From assembly GCA_965662775.1 (NCBI GenBank), contig CBFIIW010000011.1, positions 1 through 64,000 of the forward strand: 64,000 nt of DNA, in the 5' to 3' direction. The stretch is from UBA7985 sp002690455. GTDB lineage: Bacteria; Pseudomonadota; Alphaproteobacteria; UBA7985. The position numbers and the translations under genes are program-made. Shown in pieces: positions 1-9,203 of this stretch. Each line of letters begins with the position of its first letter. Positions within the stretch are counted from its first letter, which is position 1. The notes below the pieces were generated by a model. The model was not told the DNA's origin. It searched no databases and saw only the letters and a program-made list of their open reading frames with translations.

Positions 1-76
1 CGCCTTGAGCGTGACCACAGCAGGTGCGCGGGGGAGGGCCGAAGGCCGCGAAGCGGCCAAGGCCCGAGCGCGCCAC
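1..76. repeat. End of a dispersed repeat element (inverted copy of 42411-42486)
   Basis: All 76 bases are the exact reverse complement of 42411-42486 (checked base by base, 76/76). Identity stops at base 77, so this is the element's outer end and the body should continue leftwards beyond the window. It contains the palindromic core GCCGCGAAGCGGC and a GCGCGGGGGAG block, both of which recur at the other end of the complete-looking copy at 42411-42720. It lies upstream of the alcohol dehydrogenase gene; reading that gene from an upstream GTG at 24 would pull repeat sequence into the protein, which argues for the later start at 222. Confidence 0.9.
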
Positions 77-221
77 CTATCCAGCCCCACCACCCAAATT
101 CCTAACGATCAGCTTTTTCGATCACCGGGTGAAAGAGGGTGACGGGATACACTTGTCATGTGTGCGGGCACCGGGCATCATCCCCCTTGTGAAGCTTTCC
201 TCAAATCTGGGAGTCCCGTTC

Positions 222-1334
222 ATGGTCGAGAGCAGAGCCGCCGTAGCCGTTCAAGCCGGTAAGCCGTTGGAAGTCACCACCATTCAAGTCGACGGCCCGC
301 GCGAGGGCGAGGTAATGATTGAGATGCGGGCCACCGGAGTTTGCCATACCGACGCTTTCACCCTCTCCGGGGCAGATCCAGAAGGCATCTTCCCTGCCGT
401 GCTTGGACACGAGGGTGCGGGGGTTGTCGTCGATGTCGGACCAGGTGTCCGTTCGCTGAAAAAAGGGGATCACGTTATTCCGCTTTACACCCCGGAATGC
501 CGCGAATGTGATTACTGCACGTCGGGCAAAACCAACCTCTGTCAGTCTATCCGCGAGACGCAGGGTCGAGGCCTGATGCCGGATCAGACTTCACGGTTTT
601 CAGCTGGAGGGGAAAAGCTGTTCCACTACATGGGAACATCGACCTTTTCGAACTACTCGGTTCTGCCTGAAATTGCTGTTGCAAAGGTCCGAGACGACGC
701 CCCCTTTGATAAGATTTGTTATATCGGTTGTGGGGTGACTACTGGCATCGGTGCGGTGATCAACACGGCCAAGGTTCAGCCCGGTGACAACGTCGTGGTC
801 TTCGGGCTGGGTGGTATTGGTCTCAACGTCATTCAAGGCGCGCGCCTTGCCGGTGCTGACAAGATCGTTGGTGTCGACATCAACCCAGACCGTCGTGCCA
901 TCGCCGAGCAGTTTGGCATGACCCACTTCGTCGATCCTACCGAGGTCGAAGGCGACCTGGTTCCTTATCTGGTTAGTCTGACCAAGGGAGGAGCAGATTT
1001 CTCCTTCGAGTGTATCGGGAATGTTGATGCAATGCGCGATGCCCTCGAATGCTGCCACAAAGGCTGGGGGACATCGATTATCATCGGCGTAGCCCCCGCA
1101 GGCGCTGAAATCTCGACCCGACCTTTTCAGCTGGTCACGGGTCGCAACTGGCGGGGCACAGCCTTCGGTGGGGCCAAAGGCCGAACAGACGTGCCCAAGA
1201 TCGTCGACTGGTACATGGACGGAAAGATCAACATTGACGACTTGATCACTCACACGATGCCATTGGATCAGATCAACCACGCCTTCGATCTCATGCACGA
1301 AGGTACGTCGATCCGCTCGGTCATCGAGTTCTGA
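222..1334 (+). CDS. frmA: S-(hydroxymethyl)glutathione dehydrogenase / class III alcohol dehydrogenase
   Basis: A 370-residue zinc alcohol dehydrogenase of class III length. It oxidises S-hydroxymethylglutathione, formed spontaneously from formaldehyde and glutathione, to S-formylglutathione with NAD+, in the cytoplasm. Visible features: catalytic zinc Cys in GVCHTDAF and the GHEGAG His/Glu, the four structural-zinc cysteines in PECRECDYCTSGKTNLC, and the NAD-binding GLGGIGLNV Rossmann motif. ATG 222 is preferred because GGGAG at 209-213 sits 8 bases upstream and family similarity begins there; the open frame extends back to base 24 only through repeat sequence. The S-formylglutathione hydrolase gene follows 174 bases downstream and completes the pathway. 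The nitrosoglutathione reductase activity common in the family is likely but cannot be seen. Confidence 0.95.
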   Translation: MVESRAAVAVQAGKPLEVTTIQVDGPREGEVMIEMRATGVCHTDAFTLSGADPEGIFPAVLGHEGAGVVVDVGPGVRSLKKGDHVIPLYTPECRECDYCTSGKTNLCQSIRETQGRGLMPDQTSRFSAGGEKLFHYMGTSTFSNYSVLPEIAVAKVRDDAPFDKICYIGCGVTTGIGAVINTAKVQPGDNVVVFGLGGIGLNVIQGARLAGADKIVGVDINPDRRAIAEQFGMTHFVDPTEVEGDLVPYLVSLTKGGADFSFECIGNVDAMRDALECCHKGWGTSIIIGVAPAGAEISTRPFQLVTGRNWRGTAFGGAKGRTDVPKIVDWYMDGKINIDDLITHTMPLDQINHAFDLMHEGTSIRSVIEF

Positions 1335-1366
1335 ACGTCAATCCTGCTGAGCCCTTAAACCGGCCA

Positions 1367-1402
1367 ACCAGCGAACAGACCAGCGAACAGACCAGCAGTG
1401 AG
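1367..1402. repeat. Three 12-bp tandem repeats
   Basis: ACCAGCGAACAG occurs twice in tandem (1367-1378, 1379-1390), followed by a diverged third unit (1391-1402). The array lies in the 174-base gap between the class III alcohol dehydrogenase and S-formylglutathione hydrolase genes. No function is evident. Confidence 0.75.
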
Positions 1403-1508
1403 CGGACGAGCAGTAAACAGGCCATCAAAGCGCGGCCCTGCAGAGGAGGTACCGGTCAAGCCTCTGCCTGTTGCCAGCGACCAACCCTGACGCAGGCGGG
1501 AAGACCCA

Positions 1509-2357
1509 ATGAGATTATTAAGTGAATGCGGCTGCTTTGGTGGCCGGCAGATTACACTGGAGCATGATAGCCCCGCGACGGGCACACCGATGCGTGTGGC
1601 GGTATTTCTGCCCCCTGCCGCGGAAGAACTCGCCCCAGGCGAACGGCTGCCCGGGCTGGTCTTCCTTTCTGGTCTGACCTGTACCGAAGACAACGTCACC
1701 ATCAAATCCGGCGTACAGCGCTACGCGGCTGAGGCTGGACTAGCGTTTATCGCGCCCGATACCTCTCCCCGGGGTGAGAGTGTGGCAGACGATGAGCGCT
1801 ACAACCTTGGGCAGGGCGCAGGCTTCTACGTTGACGCTACCCAACAGCCATGGGCCGCTCACTTTCAGATGGAGACCTATATCACACGCGATCTGATCGC
1901 AGTGGTCACTGAAAACCTACCCATCGACGCCAACCGCCTGGGTGTCAGCGGTCACTCGATGGGCGGGCATGGCGCGCTGACGCTTGCTCTGCGCCACCCG
2001 GGACTGTTCCAGTCGCTCTCCGCCTTTGCGCCCATTGCCGCACCGATGCAGGTGGATTGGGGCCAAACCTGCTTCAGCGCCTATCTGGGCGATGATCAGT
2101 CCATATGGGCGGCGCACGACGCGAGCCAACTGTACAGCAGTCAGACCTTTCCCGGTCCGGTTCTGGTTGACCAGGGGGAAGATGATCCCTGGCAGGAAAG
2201 TGGCCTGCGTACCGAGGCGCTGGAGCAGGCCTTCGCCGCTTCGGGGCAGCAGGGCAAGATCCGCCGTCAAGTCGGCTATGATCACTCCTACTTCTTCGTT
2301 GGTACATTTTTCGACGATCACATTCGTCACCATACCCACGAGTTGGCCAAGGTTTGA
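1509..2357 (+). CDS. fghA: S-formylglutathione hydrolase
   Basis: A 282-residue esterase-D-type alpha/beta hydrolase that splits S-formylglutathione into formate and glutathione, the second step of glutathione-dependent formaldehyde detoxification. The nucleophile elbow GHSMGGHGAL carries the catalytic Ser. The LSGLTCTEDN block near the N-terminus, DTSPRG, and the C-terminal DHSYFF with the catalytic His are all typical of this family and not of generic esterases. Length matches the usual 275-285 residues. The location directly after the class III dehydrogenase supports the call. No formate dehydrogenase is present in the window, so the fate of formate is not visible here. Confidence 0.94.
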   Translation: MRLLSECGCFGGRQITLEHDSPATGTPMRVAVFLPPAAEELAPGERLPGLVFLSGLTCTEDNVTIKSGVQRYAAEAGLAFIAPDTSPRGESVADDERYNLGQGAGFYVDATQQPWAAHFQMETYITRDLIAVVTENLPIDANRLGVSGHSMGGHGALTLALRHPGLFQSLSAFAPIAAPMQVDWGQTCFSAYLGDDQSIWAAHDASQLYSSQTFPGPVLVDQGEDDPWQESGLRTEALEQAFAASGQQGKIRRQVGYDHSYFFVGTFFDDHIRHHTHELAKV

Positions 2358-2473
2358 TCCGGGTTGATGATCGGCGCGATCGACACTTAATCCGGCTCTG
2401 TTCCTCAGCCAGCCGCTGACGTACAAACAAGAGTGTCTCTTGAGGTAGAGACCATGACAAGGGGGCAGCGGCC

Positions 2474-3244
2474 ATGGCCTCAGGGCCATCAGACCAGACA
2501 CGTTTCAAGGGCGATAACCGTCGGCCGGAAGCCTTTCATCTGCAGGTCAGCCCGGGCGCTTGGAGCCGGGTGCAGCAGTGGGATCCCTTTCGCGCCTGTA
2601 TGCGTCGGCACGACGCGCATCTGCAGAGTCTTGCCGTCACCCAGTGGCCGTCTCTCGATCCTGATGCAGGGTTGCAGGCCCATGCTCAAGCGGTGCTCGA
2701 CGGCATTCCTCCCCGTGCGGATCATGTCGTATTGTTGGGGCATTCCTTTGGAGCCTTCCCCATGCTCGAAGCTGCCACCGCGTTGAATGGGCGGTTGTGT
2801 GGGCTGTTGTTTGTCGATGCCTTCCTGCCCGAGTTAGGCCCGTCGATCTTTGCCCAGTCCGAGGGAAGCTCCGGTCCTGATGCGATCCGTGCCGCAGCGA
2901 TCGATGGCCTTGCACAGCCGCCTGATCCGGCCATCTGGGGCTTAAGAGGCGCGCGCGCTGAAGCCGCGCGCGCCGCTATGCAGCCCCATGCTCTGCGCGC
3001 CTTCGAGGAATGCCTCAGCCCCGCAGCCATGGCTATGGTCGAGACTGTCAGTCCGCGCGGCTTCCTGAACGCAAGCGCTCATGCGAACAGTCCCTTCCGC
3101 CGCGCCTTTAGGGCGCTGGAAGGCCGCGCAGACTGGCTCAGCCTGCAAATCGAAGGCAGCCACCTGCTGCATCTCGAACGCCCGGCAGCGGTGGCTTACT
3201 GGACCGGGCAGCTCCTGCGTATGGCAGCGGGCCGCAGTTTCTGA
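2474..3244 (+). CDS. Alpha/beta hydrolase, substrate unknown
   Basis: A 256-residue protein with a nucleophile elbow GHSFGAF (about residue 90) and a C-terminal GSHLLHLERP block that could supply the catalytic His, so an alpha/beta hydrolase fold is well supported. It has no signal peptide and is probably cytosolic. The N-terminal HG oxyanion motif common in these enzymes is not obvious; the stretch QVSPGAWSR stands in that place. It is co-directional with the formaldehyde genes upstream and metY downstream but is not clearly tied to either. A GGGG stretch about 9 bases before ATG 2474 can serve as ribosome binding site. Substrate cannot be assigned. Confidence 0.75.
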   Translation: MASGPSDQTRFKGDNRRPEAFHLQVSPGAWSRVQQWDPFRACMRRHDAHLQSLAVTQWPSLDPDAGLQAHAQAVLDGIPPRADHVVLLGHSFGAFPMLEAATALNGRLCGLLFVDAFLPELGPSIFAQSEGSSGPDAIRAAAIDGLAQPPDPAIWGLRGARAEAARAAMQPHALRAFEECLSPAAMAMVETVSPRGFLNASAHANSPFRRAFRALEGRADWLSLQIEGSHLLHLERPAAVAYWTGQLLRMAAGRSF

Positions 3245-3324
3245 GTTGAACCTTGCCCAAGCCGGGTCAGAGACGCTAGGGATAGTCCTGTCGCCGTTAG
3301 CCGAATTCGAGGGAAAATTCCGTC

Positions 3325-4641
3325 ATGGTCGAAGCCTCCAAGTTGCGAACTGAAACCCTGGCCCTGCATGCCGGTCAGACGCGGGATCCGCGCAACGGCG
3401 CGCAAGCTGTGCCGATCTACCAGACCAACGCTTATGTTTACGAAGACACCGAGCAGGCCGCATCGTTAAACAACCTGGAAATTGGCGGACACCTGTATTC
3501 CCGGATCAGCAACCCCACAGTTGCGGCAGCCGAAGAACGGATAGCCGCGCTCGAAGGAGGGGTCGGCGCTTTGGGGCTGTCATCAGGCCATGCTGCGGTG
3601 TTTCTGACCATCGCCACGCTGCTTTCTGCAGGTGACCATATCGTTGCGACCAAAGCGCTCTACGGTGGGTCGATCAACCTGATGAAGCTGACCCTGCCGC
3701 GCTTTGGCATCACCACCACGTTTATCGATGGTTCAGACACGGATGCTATCCGGGCCGCGATCCAGCCCAACACACGGATGATCTTTGGTGAAGTTGTCGG
3801 CAACCCGGGTCTGGACGTTCTCGACATCGCCGCAACGGCGCACCTTGCCCGCGAAGCGGGCCTGCCACTTGTGGTGGATAGTACCTTTACCCCGCCCCCG
3901 CTCTATCGCCCGTTCGAAGACGGCGCGAACATCGTGATCCATTCGGCGACCAAGTGGATTGGTGGTCATGGTATCGCCATGGGAGGCTTCATCGTTGATG
4001 CGGGCAATTTTGACTGGGGCGCATCGGACAAGTTCCCGACCCTGACTGAGCCCTATCCAGGTTATCCCGGCATGACGTATGCTGAGCATTTCGGCCCTTC
4101 TGCCTTCATCGCCCGCGCCCGGACCGAAGGCCTGCGGGACTTCGGCACCGTGCTATCAGCTCAAAGCGCGTTTTATCTCATTCAGGGTATGGAAACGTTG
4201 TCGCTGCGCATGGAGCGTCATATCGACAACGCCCGCGCAGTTCTCGACTTCCTCGCCAATCATGAGGCTGTAGCTTGGGTCCGTCACCCGGACCTGCCCG
4301 ATCATCGCGACCACGCGGTTGCAGCGCGTCAGTTGCCTAAAGGCGCGACCTCAATGATTGTCTTTGGGGTCAAGGGTGGATTTGAAGCGGGCAAAGCCCT
4401 GATCAACAGCGCTAGGCTAGCCAGCCACGTTTCCAACGTTGGCGATGCCAAAACCCTGCTGGTTCATCCCGCGTCAACGACACATATGCAATTAGGCCCT
4501 GAACAGCGAAAGCTCGCCGGGGTTCCCGATGACATGATTCGCCTGTCGGTCGGCATCGAGCACGTCGACGATATCATTGATGATTTGCGGGCTAGCCTGC
4601 GCAGCAGCCAGCGTGCCGTGTCCGGCGCTGTTAAAGGCTAG
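3325..4641 (+). CDS. metY: O-acetylhomoserine sulfhydrylase (MetY type)
   Basis: A 438-residue PLP enzyme of the Cys/Met metabolism family that makes homocysteine from O-acetylhomoserine and sulfide in direct-sulfhydrylation methionine synthesis. Visible features are the start LALHAGQ, the YSRISNPT block, the LSSGHAA turn, and the PLP lysine in HSATKWIGGHG. The length (about 430) and the long insertion after the PLP lysine (LTEPYPGYPGMTY) fit MetY rather than the shorter MetB/MetC/MetZ enzymes of about 380-400 residues. GAGGGAAAA lies upstream of ATG 3325. The leader was inspected for a SAM-II-like pseudoknot and no convincing one was seen. MetY can also act on O-acetylserine, which the sequence does not settle. 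Confidence 0.9.
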   Translation: MVEASKLRTETLALHAGQTRDPRNGAQAVPIYQTNAYVYEDTEQAASLNNLEIGGHLYSRISNPTVAAAEERIAALEGGVGALGLSSGHAAVFLTIATLLSAGDHIVATKALYGGSINLMKLTLPRFGITTTFIDGSDTDAIRAAIQPNTRMIFGEVVGNPGLDVLDIAATAHLAREAGLPLVVDSTFTPPPLYRPFEDGANIVIHSATKWIGGHGIAMGGFIVDAGNFDWGASDKFPTLTEPYPGYPGMTYAEHFGPSAFIARARTEGLRDFGTVLSAQSAFYLIQGMETLSLRMERHIDNARAVLDFLANHEAVAWVRHPDLPDHRDHAVAARQLPKGATSMIVFGVKGGFEAGKALINSARLASHVSNVGDAKTLLVHPASTTHMQLGPEQRKLAGVPDDMIRLSVGIEHVDDIIDDLRASLRSSQRAVSGAVKG

Positions 4642-4774
4642 AACAGAGCCGACTAGGGCAGGGCAGTCCAATGTGGGACAGGTAGGACCGCAGGTGAGGG
4701 CAGGTTTAACCCCACCATCAGCACGTGCAGAAGCAGAAACCAAAACCAAGACGAACACAGAGACAAAGACGCGC

Positions 4775-5584
4775 ATGAAATCAGTTGAGGTACGCGGGGC
4801 GCCAGCGCTCTATTTTGATGCTGGTCAGGGGGCCAAAGACGGCCAACCGAACATCATCTTCATCCACGGGTCGGGCTGTGATCATTCGGTCTGGGGCTAC
4901 CAGTCGCGGTATTTCGCCTTTCATGGCTGGAACCTCTATGCCGTCGACCTGCCTGCCCACGGCGTGGGCGCGCGCATCTCTGGCGGCGAGCCACTGACCT
5001 CGATTGAGGCGATGGCGGAGTGGCTCGTGGACTTCATGGATGCCGCTGGCATTCCCCGGGCGACACTGGTTGGCCACTCCATGGGGTCGCTGATCGCCAT
5101 AGAGCTTGCGTCCCGTCACGGTGAACGGGTGGACCAGCTGGTGCTGACCGGGTCGACGGCTGCTATGCCAGTTCACCCCGAACTGCTTCGCGCTGCCGCG
5201 GATCGGGAGGAGAAGGCGGTCGACCTGATGATGGATTGGGGCCACGGCCCGGCTGGGCATACAGGCGGCAACATCGCTGCGGGCACCTGGGCCAAGGGCA
5301 CTGCTAAGCGTATGGTTATGCCTCGGGTCGCGGATGGCACGTTGGGTATCGATCTGGCAGCCAGCAATGCCTACGACCGGGGCGCCGACGCGCTAAAGCA
5401 GATATCGGCGAAGACCACCGTCGTCGTCTCGCAACTCGACCGTATGACCGCGCCCAAGAATGGCCTCGCCGTCGCCGAAGGGATAGCGGGCGCTCGTGTG
5501 ATTACGCTTAAAGACATAGGCCACTTCGCTCACGGTGAGGCGCCCAATGACAGCCTCGAGGCGATCAAGGCGGCCGTCCGTTGA
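4775..5584 (+). CDS. Alpha/beta hydrolase, substrate unknown
   Basis: A 269-residue alpha/beta hydrolase. The oxyanion motif FIHGSGCDHS lies near residue 35, the nucleophile elbow GHSMGS near residue 108, an acid candidate in the VVSQLDRMT strand, and the catalytic His in IGHFAHGE near the C-terminus, giving a complete triad. ATG 4775 is chosen because the open frame upstream is a Thr/Lys/Glu low-complexity run and overlaps the metY 3' end. It stands immediately before the beta-oxidation operon but a 194-base gap with an operator-like inverted repeat separates them. It could be a carboxylesterase, thioesterase or lactonase; the sequence does not discriminate. Confidence 0.78.
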   Translation: MKSVEVRGAPALYFDAGQGAKDGQPNIIFIHGSGCDHSVWGYQSRYFAFHGWNLYAVDLPAHGVGARISGGEPLTSIEAMAEWLVDFMDAAGIPRATLVGHSMGSLIAIELASRHGERVDQLVLTGSTAAMPVHPELLRAAADREEKAVDLMMDWGHGPAGHTGGNIAAGTWAKGTAKRMVMPRVADGTLGIDLAASNAYDRGADALKQISAKTTVVVSQLDRMTAPKNGLAVAEGIAGARVITLKDIGHFAHGEAPNDSLEAIKAAVR

Positions 5585-5712
5585 TGATACAGTCTGTATC
5601 AGAGAAGCACCGCCCCACCGAACCACCAAACCCAGGGCCCACGGAACCACGTTAAGGGCGGTGTCAACTCGCCCGCGCTGATACTCATCCCTCACACGAC
5701 GGGTGCCGGTTC

Positions 5713-5746
5713 TTGACTCTGTTTTGGTAAAACAGGCATTTTACCA
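5713..5746 (+). promoter_or_regulatory. Promoter-like -35 with perfect inverted repeat, candidate operator of the beta-oxidation operon
   Basis: TTGACT (5713-5718) is a good -35 match. Just downstream TGGTAAAA (5725-5732) and TTTTACCA (5739-5746) form a perfect 8-base inverted repeat with a 6-base spacer, ending 32 bases before the ATG of the first gene. A 22-bp palindromic span in this position is the usual form of a TetR- or GntR-type operator. It could instead be an RNA hairpin. No -10 box is convincing, and no regulator gene is adjacent. Confidence 0.5.
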
Positions 5747-5778
5747 TAGAGTGTTTTTCTCATAGGAAACCCCAAACC

Positions 5779-7920
5779 ATGACTCAAAGCGGCTCTCCGC
5801 ATAGTGCTGATACAGTGTCCGAGGCTGGTCCTGTGCGCTGGCAGATGCAGGACGATATTCTGCTCATCACCATCGATAACCCCCCGGTTAATGCGTTGGG
5901 GCACGCGGTTCGGGTTGGTCTGATCGCCGCCATCGATGCGCTGGAGGCTGACACTGCCCTGGTTGGTGCAGTGCTAACGGGTGGTGGTCGGGCCTTCGTT
6001 GCCGGCGCAGACATCACCGAGTTTGGCAAGCCAATCCGAGAACCGGGTCTGAATGAGGTCATCGGCCGGATCGAGAGCGCCAGCAAGCCCGTCGTTGCTG
6101 CTGTCAACGGCTTCGCACTGGGTGGGGGACTGGAAATCACGCTGGGCTGTCACGCCCGTGTTGCCCACGCCAAGGCCAAGGTGGGCTTCCCCGAAGTGCA
6201 TTTGGGCGTCATCCCAGGCGCAGGCGGCACCCAGCGTATGCCGCGCCTTGCAGGGGTCGATATTGCGGTCGAACTCAGCACCACCGGCAGACTTATCAGC
6301 GCAGCGCGCGCACTGTCTGCGGGAGTCATTGACGCCATCGAAGACGATTGTGTCACTGCAGCAGTTGAACGGGCTCGCAGGCTGGCGGCGACCGGGGACT
6401 GGACCCCGATCTCTGAATGGCCCAGCCCAACGGTGCCGGCGGGCTATTTCGAAGCAGCACAGGCGGCAATTCAAGCGCGTTCGCGTGGGCAGCTATCGCC
6501 GATGCTGGCGCTGGATGCGATCCGCGGCGGTCTTGAGCTTCCCTTTGCCGAGGGCATGAAGCTTGAGCGCGACACCTTCATGCGTGGGCTGACGAGTGAT
6601 CAGTCCAAAGGGCTGATCCATGCTTTTTTCGGCGAGCGTGAAGTGGCCAAAATCCCCCGGCTTGACCCCGAGGCCAAGCCGCGTGAAGTCGCCCGAGCCG
6701 CCGTTATCGGTGCAGGAACCATGGGCGGAGGCATCGCCATGTGCTTTGCCAACGCCGGTATTCCGGTCACTGTGGTCGAGCAAAGCGAAGAAGCGCTAGA
6801 GCGCGGTCTGAGTATTTGTCGGAAGAACTACGAGAACAGCGCCAAAAAGGGTCGGTTGACTGATGCGCAAGTTGAAGAGCGCATGGCGCTGCTCGGCGGT
6901 ACCACCGATATGCAGGCACTGGCCGAGGTCGATCTGGTGATCGAGGCGGTATTTGAGAATATGGACGTGAAGAAGGATATTTTCACTAAGCTGGATGCAA
7001 TCTGCAAGCCCGGTTGTGTGCTCGCGACCAACACGTCTACGTTGGATATCGACGAAATCGCCGCCACCACCCGGCGACCGCAGGACGTGATTGGTATGCA
7101 CTTCTTCTCCCCCGCCAACGTCATGCGCTTGCTGGAAAATGTGCGCGGGGCGAGGACAGCAGACGACGTGATCCTGACTGCCATGGCTATGGGCAAGCGA
7201 CTGGGTAAGGTTTCAGTGCTGGTCGGGGTTTGTGACGGTTTTGTCGGGAACCGTATACTGCACCAGTATATCCGTTGGGCCTCTATCCTGCTCGAAGACG
7301 GCTGCATGCCCGAGCAGATTGACCGCGTGTGGACCGACTTTGGTATGCCCATGGGGCCATTCGCCATGTCGGATCTCGCTGGACTGGATGTTGGTTATCG
7401 CATTCGACAGGAGCAGGCGGCGACCCGCTCCGGTAACGAGCGCTATGTCGAGATCGGCGATCGTGTGGTGGAAATGGGACGGCTGGGGCAGAAGACAGGC
7501 GGCGGCTACTTCGACTACGTTGACGGCTCTCGCAAACCCATACCCAATGCCGAGGTTACGGCGCTTGTGCTGGCTGAAAGCGCACGCAAGGGGATCGAGC
7601 GACGGGCGTTCAGCGATGAAGAGATCCTGAACGCGCTGACCGACCTGATGACCAATGAAGGTGCAAAAATCCTTGAAGAGGGCATCGCCCTGCGCCCGGT
7701 TGACGTCGATATTACCTACATTTTCGGTTATGGCTATCCGGCCTACCGCGGCGGGCCGATGTTCCGCGCCGATGCAGAGGGGCTGGCGGCCTGCCTTGAG
7801 CGAATCAAGGCGGCCTATTCCCAGACTGGTGACCATGCCTGGAAGCCATCAAAGCTGCTCGAACAACTGGTAGCCGAGGACCTTACCTTTGAACAGTGGA
7901 GCAAGGCACGCGCGGCCTGA
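5779..7920 (+). CDS. Enoyl-CoA hydratase / 3-hydroxyacyl-CoA dehydrogenase fusion (FadJ/PimF-like)
   Basis: A 713-residue bifunctional beta-oxidation enzyme. The N-terminal crotonase half (residues 15-200) has the oxyanion motifs GGGRAFVAGAD and GFALGGGLE and the catalytic Glu in GFPEVHLGVIPGAGG. The Rossmann dehydrogenase half starts at AAVIGAGTMGGGIA (about residue 310), with the catalytic His in GMHFFSPAN and two C-terminal 3HCDH domains. It hydrates trans-2-enoyl-CoA and oxidises the 3-hydroxyacyl-CoA with NAD+ in the cytosol. It heads an operon with a thiolase and a large/small acyl-CoA dehydrogenase pair, the same set of functions as the pim dicarboxylate operon of Rhodopseudomonas. Function is certain; chain-type specificity is inference from context. 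Confidence 0.92.
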   Translation: MTQSGSPHSADTVSEAGPVRWQMQDDILLITIDNPPVNALGHAVRVGLIAAIDALEADTALVGAVLTGGGRAFVAGADITEFGKPIREPGLNEVIGRIESASKPVVAAVNGFALGGGLEITLGCHARVAHAKAKVGFPEVHLGVIPGAGGTQRMPRLAGVDIAVELSTTGRLISAARALSAGVIDAIEDDCVTAAVERARRLAATGDWTPISEWPSPTVPAGYFEAAQAAIQARSRGQLSPMLALDAIRGGLELPFAEGMKLERDTFMRGLTSDQSKGLIHAFFGEREVAKIPRLDPEAKPREVARAAVIGAGTMGGGIAMCFANAGIPVTVVEQSEEALERGLSICRKNYENSAKKGRLTDAQVEERMALLGGTTDMQALAEVDLVIEAVFENMDVKKDIFTKLDAICKPGCVLATNTSTLDIDEIAATTRRPQDVIGMHFFSPANVMRLLENVRGARTADDVILTAMAMGKRLGKVSVLVGVCDGFVGNRILHQYIRWASILLEDGCMPEQIDRVWTDFGMPMGPFAMSDLAGLDVGYRIRQEQAATRSGNERYVEIGDRVVEMGRLGQKTGGGYFDYVDGSRKPIPNAEVTALVLAESARKGIERRAFSDEEILNALTDLMTNEGAKILEEGIALRPVDVDITYIFGYGYPAYRGGPMFRADAEGLAACLERIKAAYSQTGDHAWKPSKLLEQLVAEDLTFEQWSKARAA

Positions 7921-7962
7921 GCCAAACCACGGATGATACCAGACACGCAGGAGAGCCCGACC

Positions 7963-9162
7963 ATGGCAAACTTCAATATCGGCGCGCGCGAGGCGGTCAT
8001 CACCTCTTTCGCCCGAACCCCGATCGGCAAGGCCTATCGCGGCGCCTTCAATGACACCGGCGCACCGGCGCTGGCCGGAGCAGCGATTGCAGCGGCGGTT
8101 GAGCGCGCCGGGATTGAGGGCAAGGAGGTCGATGACTGCATCATGGGTTGCGCCATGCCGCAGGGTTCCTCAGGACTCAACATTGGCCGTTCGGCCGCAC
8201 TGGCCGCTGGGTTGCCAGTGACGGTTTCGGGCATGACCATTGACCGACAGTGTTCCTCTGGGATGATGGCGATCGCAACTGCAGCCAAGCAGATTGTCGT
8301 CGACGGGATGACGGCGGTTGTCGGCGGCGGGGTTGAATCGATCTCGCTGGTTCAGAACGAGCACCAGAACACTCATCGTCTGCTTGATCCCACTGTCCTG
8401 AGCCACGCGCCTGACTACTTCATGCCCATGCTGCAGACCGCTGAGACCGTGGCTGCACGCTACGGCGTAGCGCGCGAGGACATGGACCACTACGGCGCTA
8501 CCTCGCAGTCGCGCGCTATCGCTGCTAACGCCGCCGGCCTGCTGGCCGATGAGGTGATTCCCATGACGGTCACTAAAAAGGTTATGGACAAGGAAACCGG
8601 CACACTCAGTAATGCCGAGGTTGAGATAGACCGAGATGAAGGCCTGCGGCCCTCGACCTACGAGCAGGTGGCCGGATTGAAAACCGTGGTCGAAGGTGGG
8701 ACTATAACAGCAGGCAATGCGTCGCAACTGTCAGACGGCGCAGCGGCGACCGTGGTTATGGAACGCGGAGAGGCCGAACGTCGCGGCCTCCGGCCGCTCG
8801 GTGTTTATCGTGGGGTCGCAGTGGCAGGCTGCGCGCCGGATGAAATGGGCATTGGCCCGGTGTTTGCCGTGCCAAAGCTGCTGGAAGCCCACGGCCTGAG
8901 TGTGGACGATATCGGTATCTGGGAGTTGAATGAGGCCTTCGCCGTGCAGGTGCTTTTCTGTCGCGATAAGCTGGGTATCCCCGATGAGCGATTGAACGTT
9001 AACGGCTCGTCGATTGCCATTGGTCATCCCTATGGCATGACCGGTGCGCGGCTGGTGGGCCATGCCCTGCTCGAAGCCCAACGGCGCGGCGAGCGCTACG
9101 CGGTCGTCACGATGTGTGTTGGTGGTGGCATGGGGGCTGCGGGCCTTTTTGAAATCGCCTGA
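7963..9162 (+). CDS. Acetyl-CoA C-acyltransferase (thiolase, PimB/FadA-like)
   Basis: A 399-residue degradative thiolase that cleaves 3-ketoacyl-CoA with CoA to acetyl-CoA and a shortened acyl-CoA. The acyl-accepting Cys is in DRQCSSGM (about residue 90), the His in NEAFAVQ, GHPYGMTGAR supplies the second His, and the C-terminal Cys lies in TMCVGGGMGAAG. The ATG at 7963 has AGGAG about 10 bases upstream; an earlier ATG at 7933 would add ten unconserved residues. It follows the multifunctional enzyme by 42 bases and precedes two acyl-CoA dehydrogenase genes, so it is the last catalytic step of the same pathway. Confidence 0.92.
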   Translation: MANFNIGAREAVITSFARTPIGKAYRGAFNDTGAPALAGAAIAAAVERAGIEGKEVDDCIMGCAMPQGSSGLNIGRSAALAAGLPVTVSGMTIDRQCSSGMMAIATAAKQIVVDGMTAVVGGGVESISLVQNEHQNTHRLLDPTVLSHAPDYFMPMLQTAETVAARYGVAREDMDHYGATSQSRAIAANAAGLLADEVIPMTVTKKVMDKETGTLSNAEVEIDRDEGLRPSTYEQVAGLKTVVEGGTITAGNASQLSDGAAATVVMERGEAERRGLRPLGVYRGVAVAGCAPDEMGIGPVFAVPKLLEAHGLSVDDIGIWELNEAFAVQVLFCRDKLGIPDERLNVNGSSIAIGHPYGMTGARLVGHALLEAQRRGERYAVVTMCVGGGMGAAGLFEIA

Positions 9163-9203
9163 ACGCACCTGTTCAGACGAACACCGAAGACCGGAGATTG
9201 AAC

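Noticed and set aside
24..221. N-terminal extension of the class III alcohol dehydrogenase from a GTG at base 24
   Set aside because: It runs through the dispersed repeat and unconserved sequence; ATG 222 has a ribosome binding site and matches the family start.
3245..3324. Possible SAM-sensing riboswitch in the metY leader
   Set aside because: The leader is short and no SAM-II-like pseudoknot or SAM-I-like junction could be recognised.
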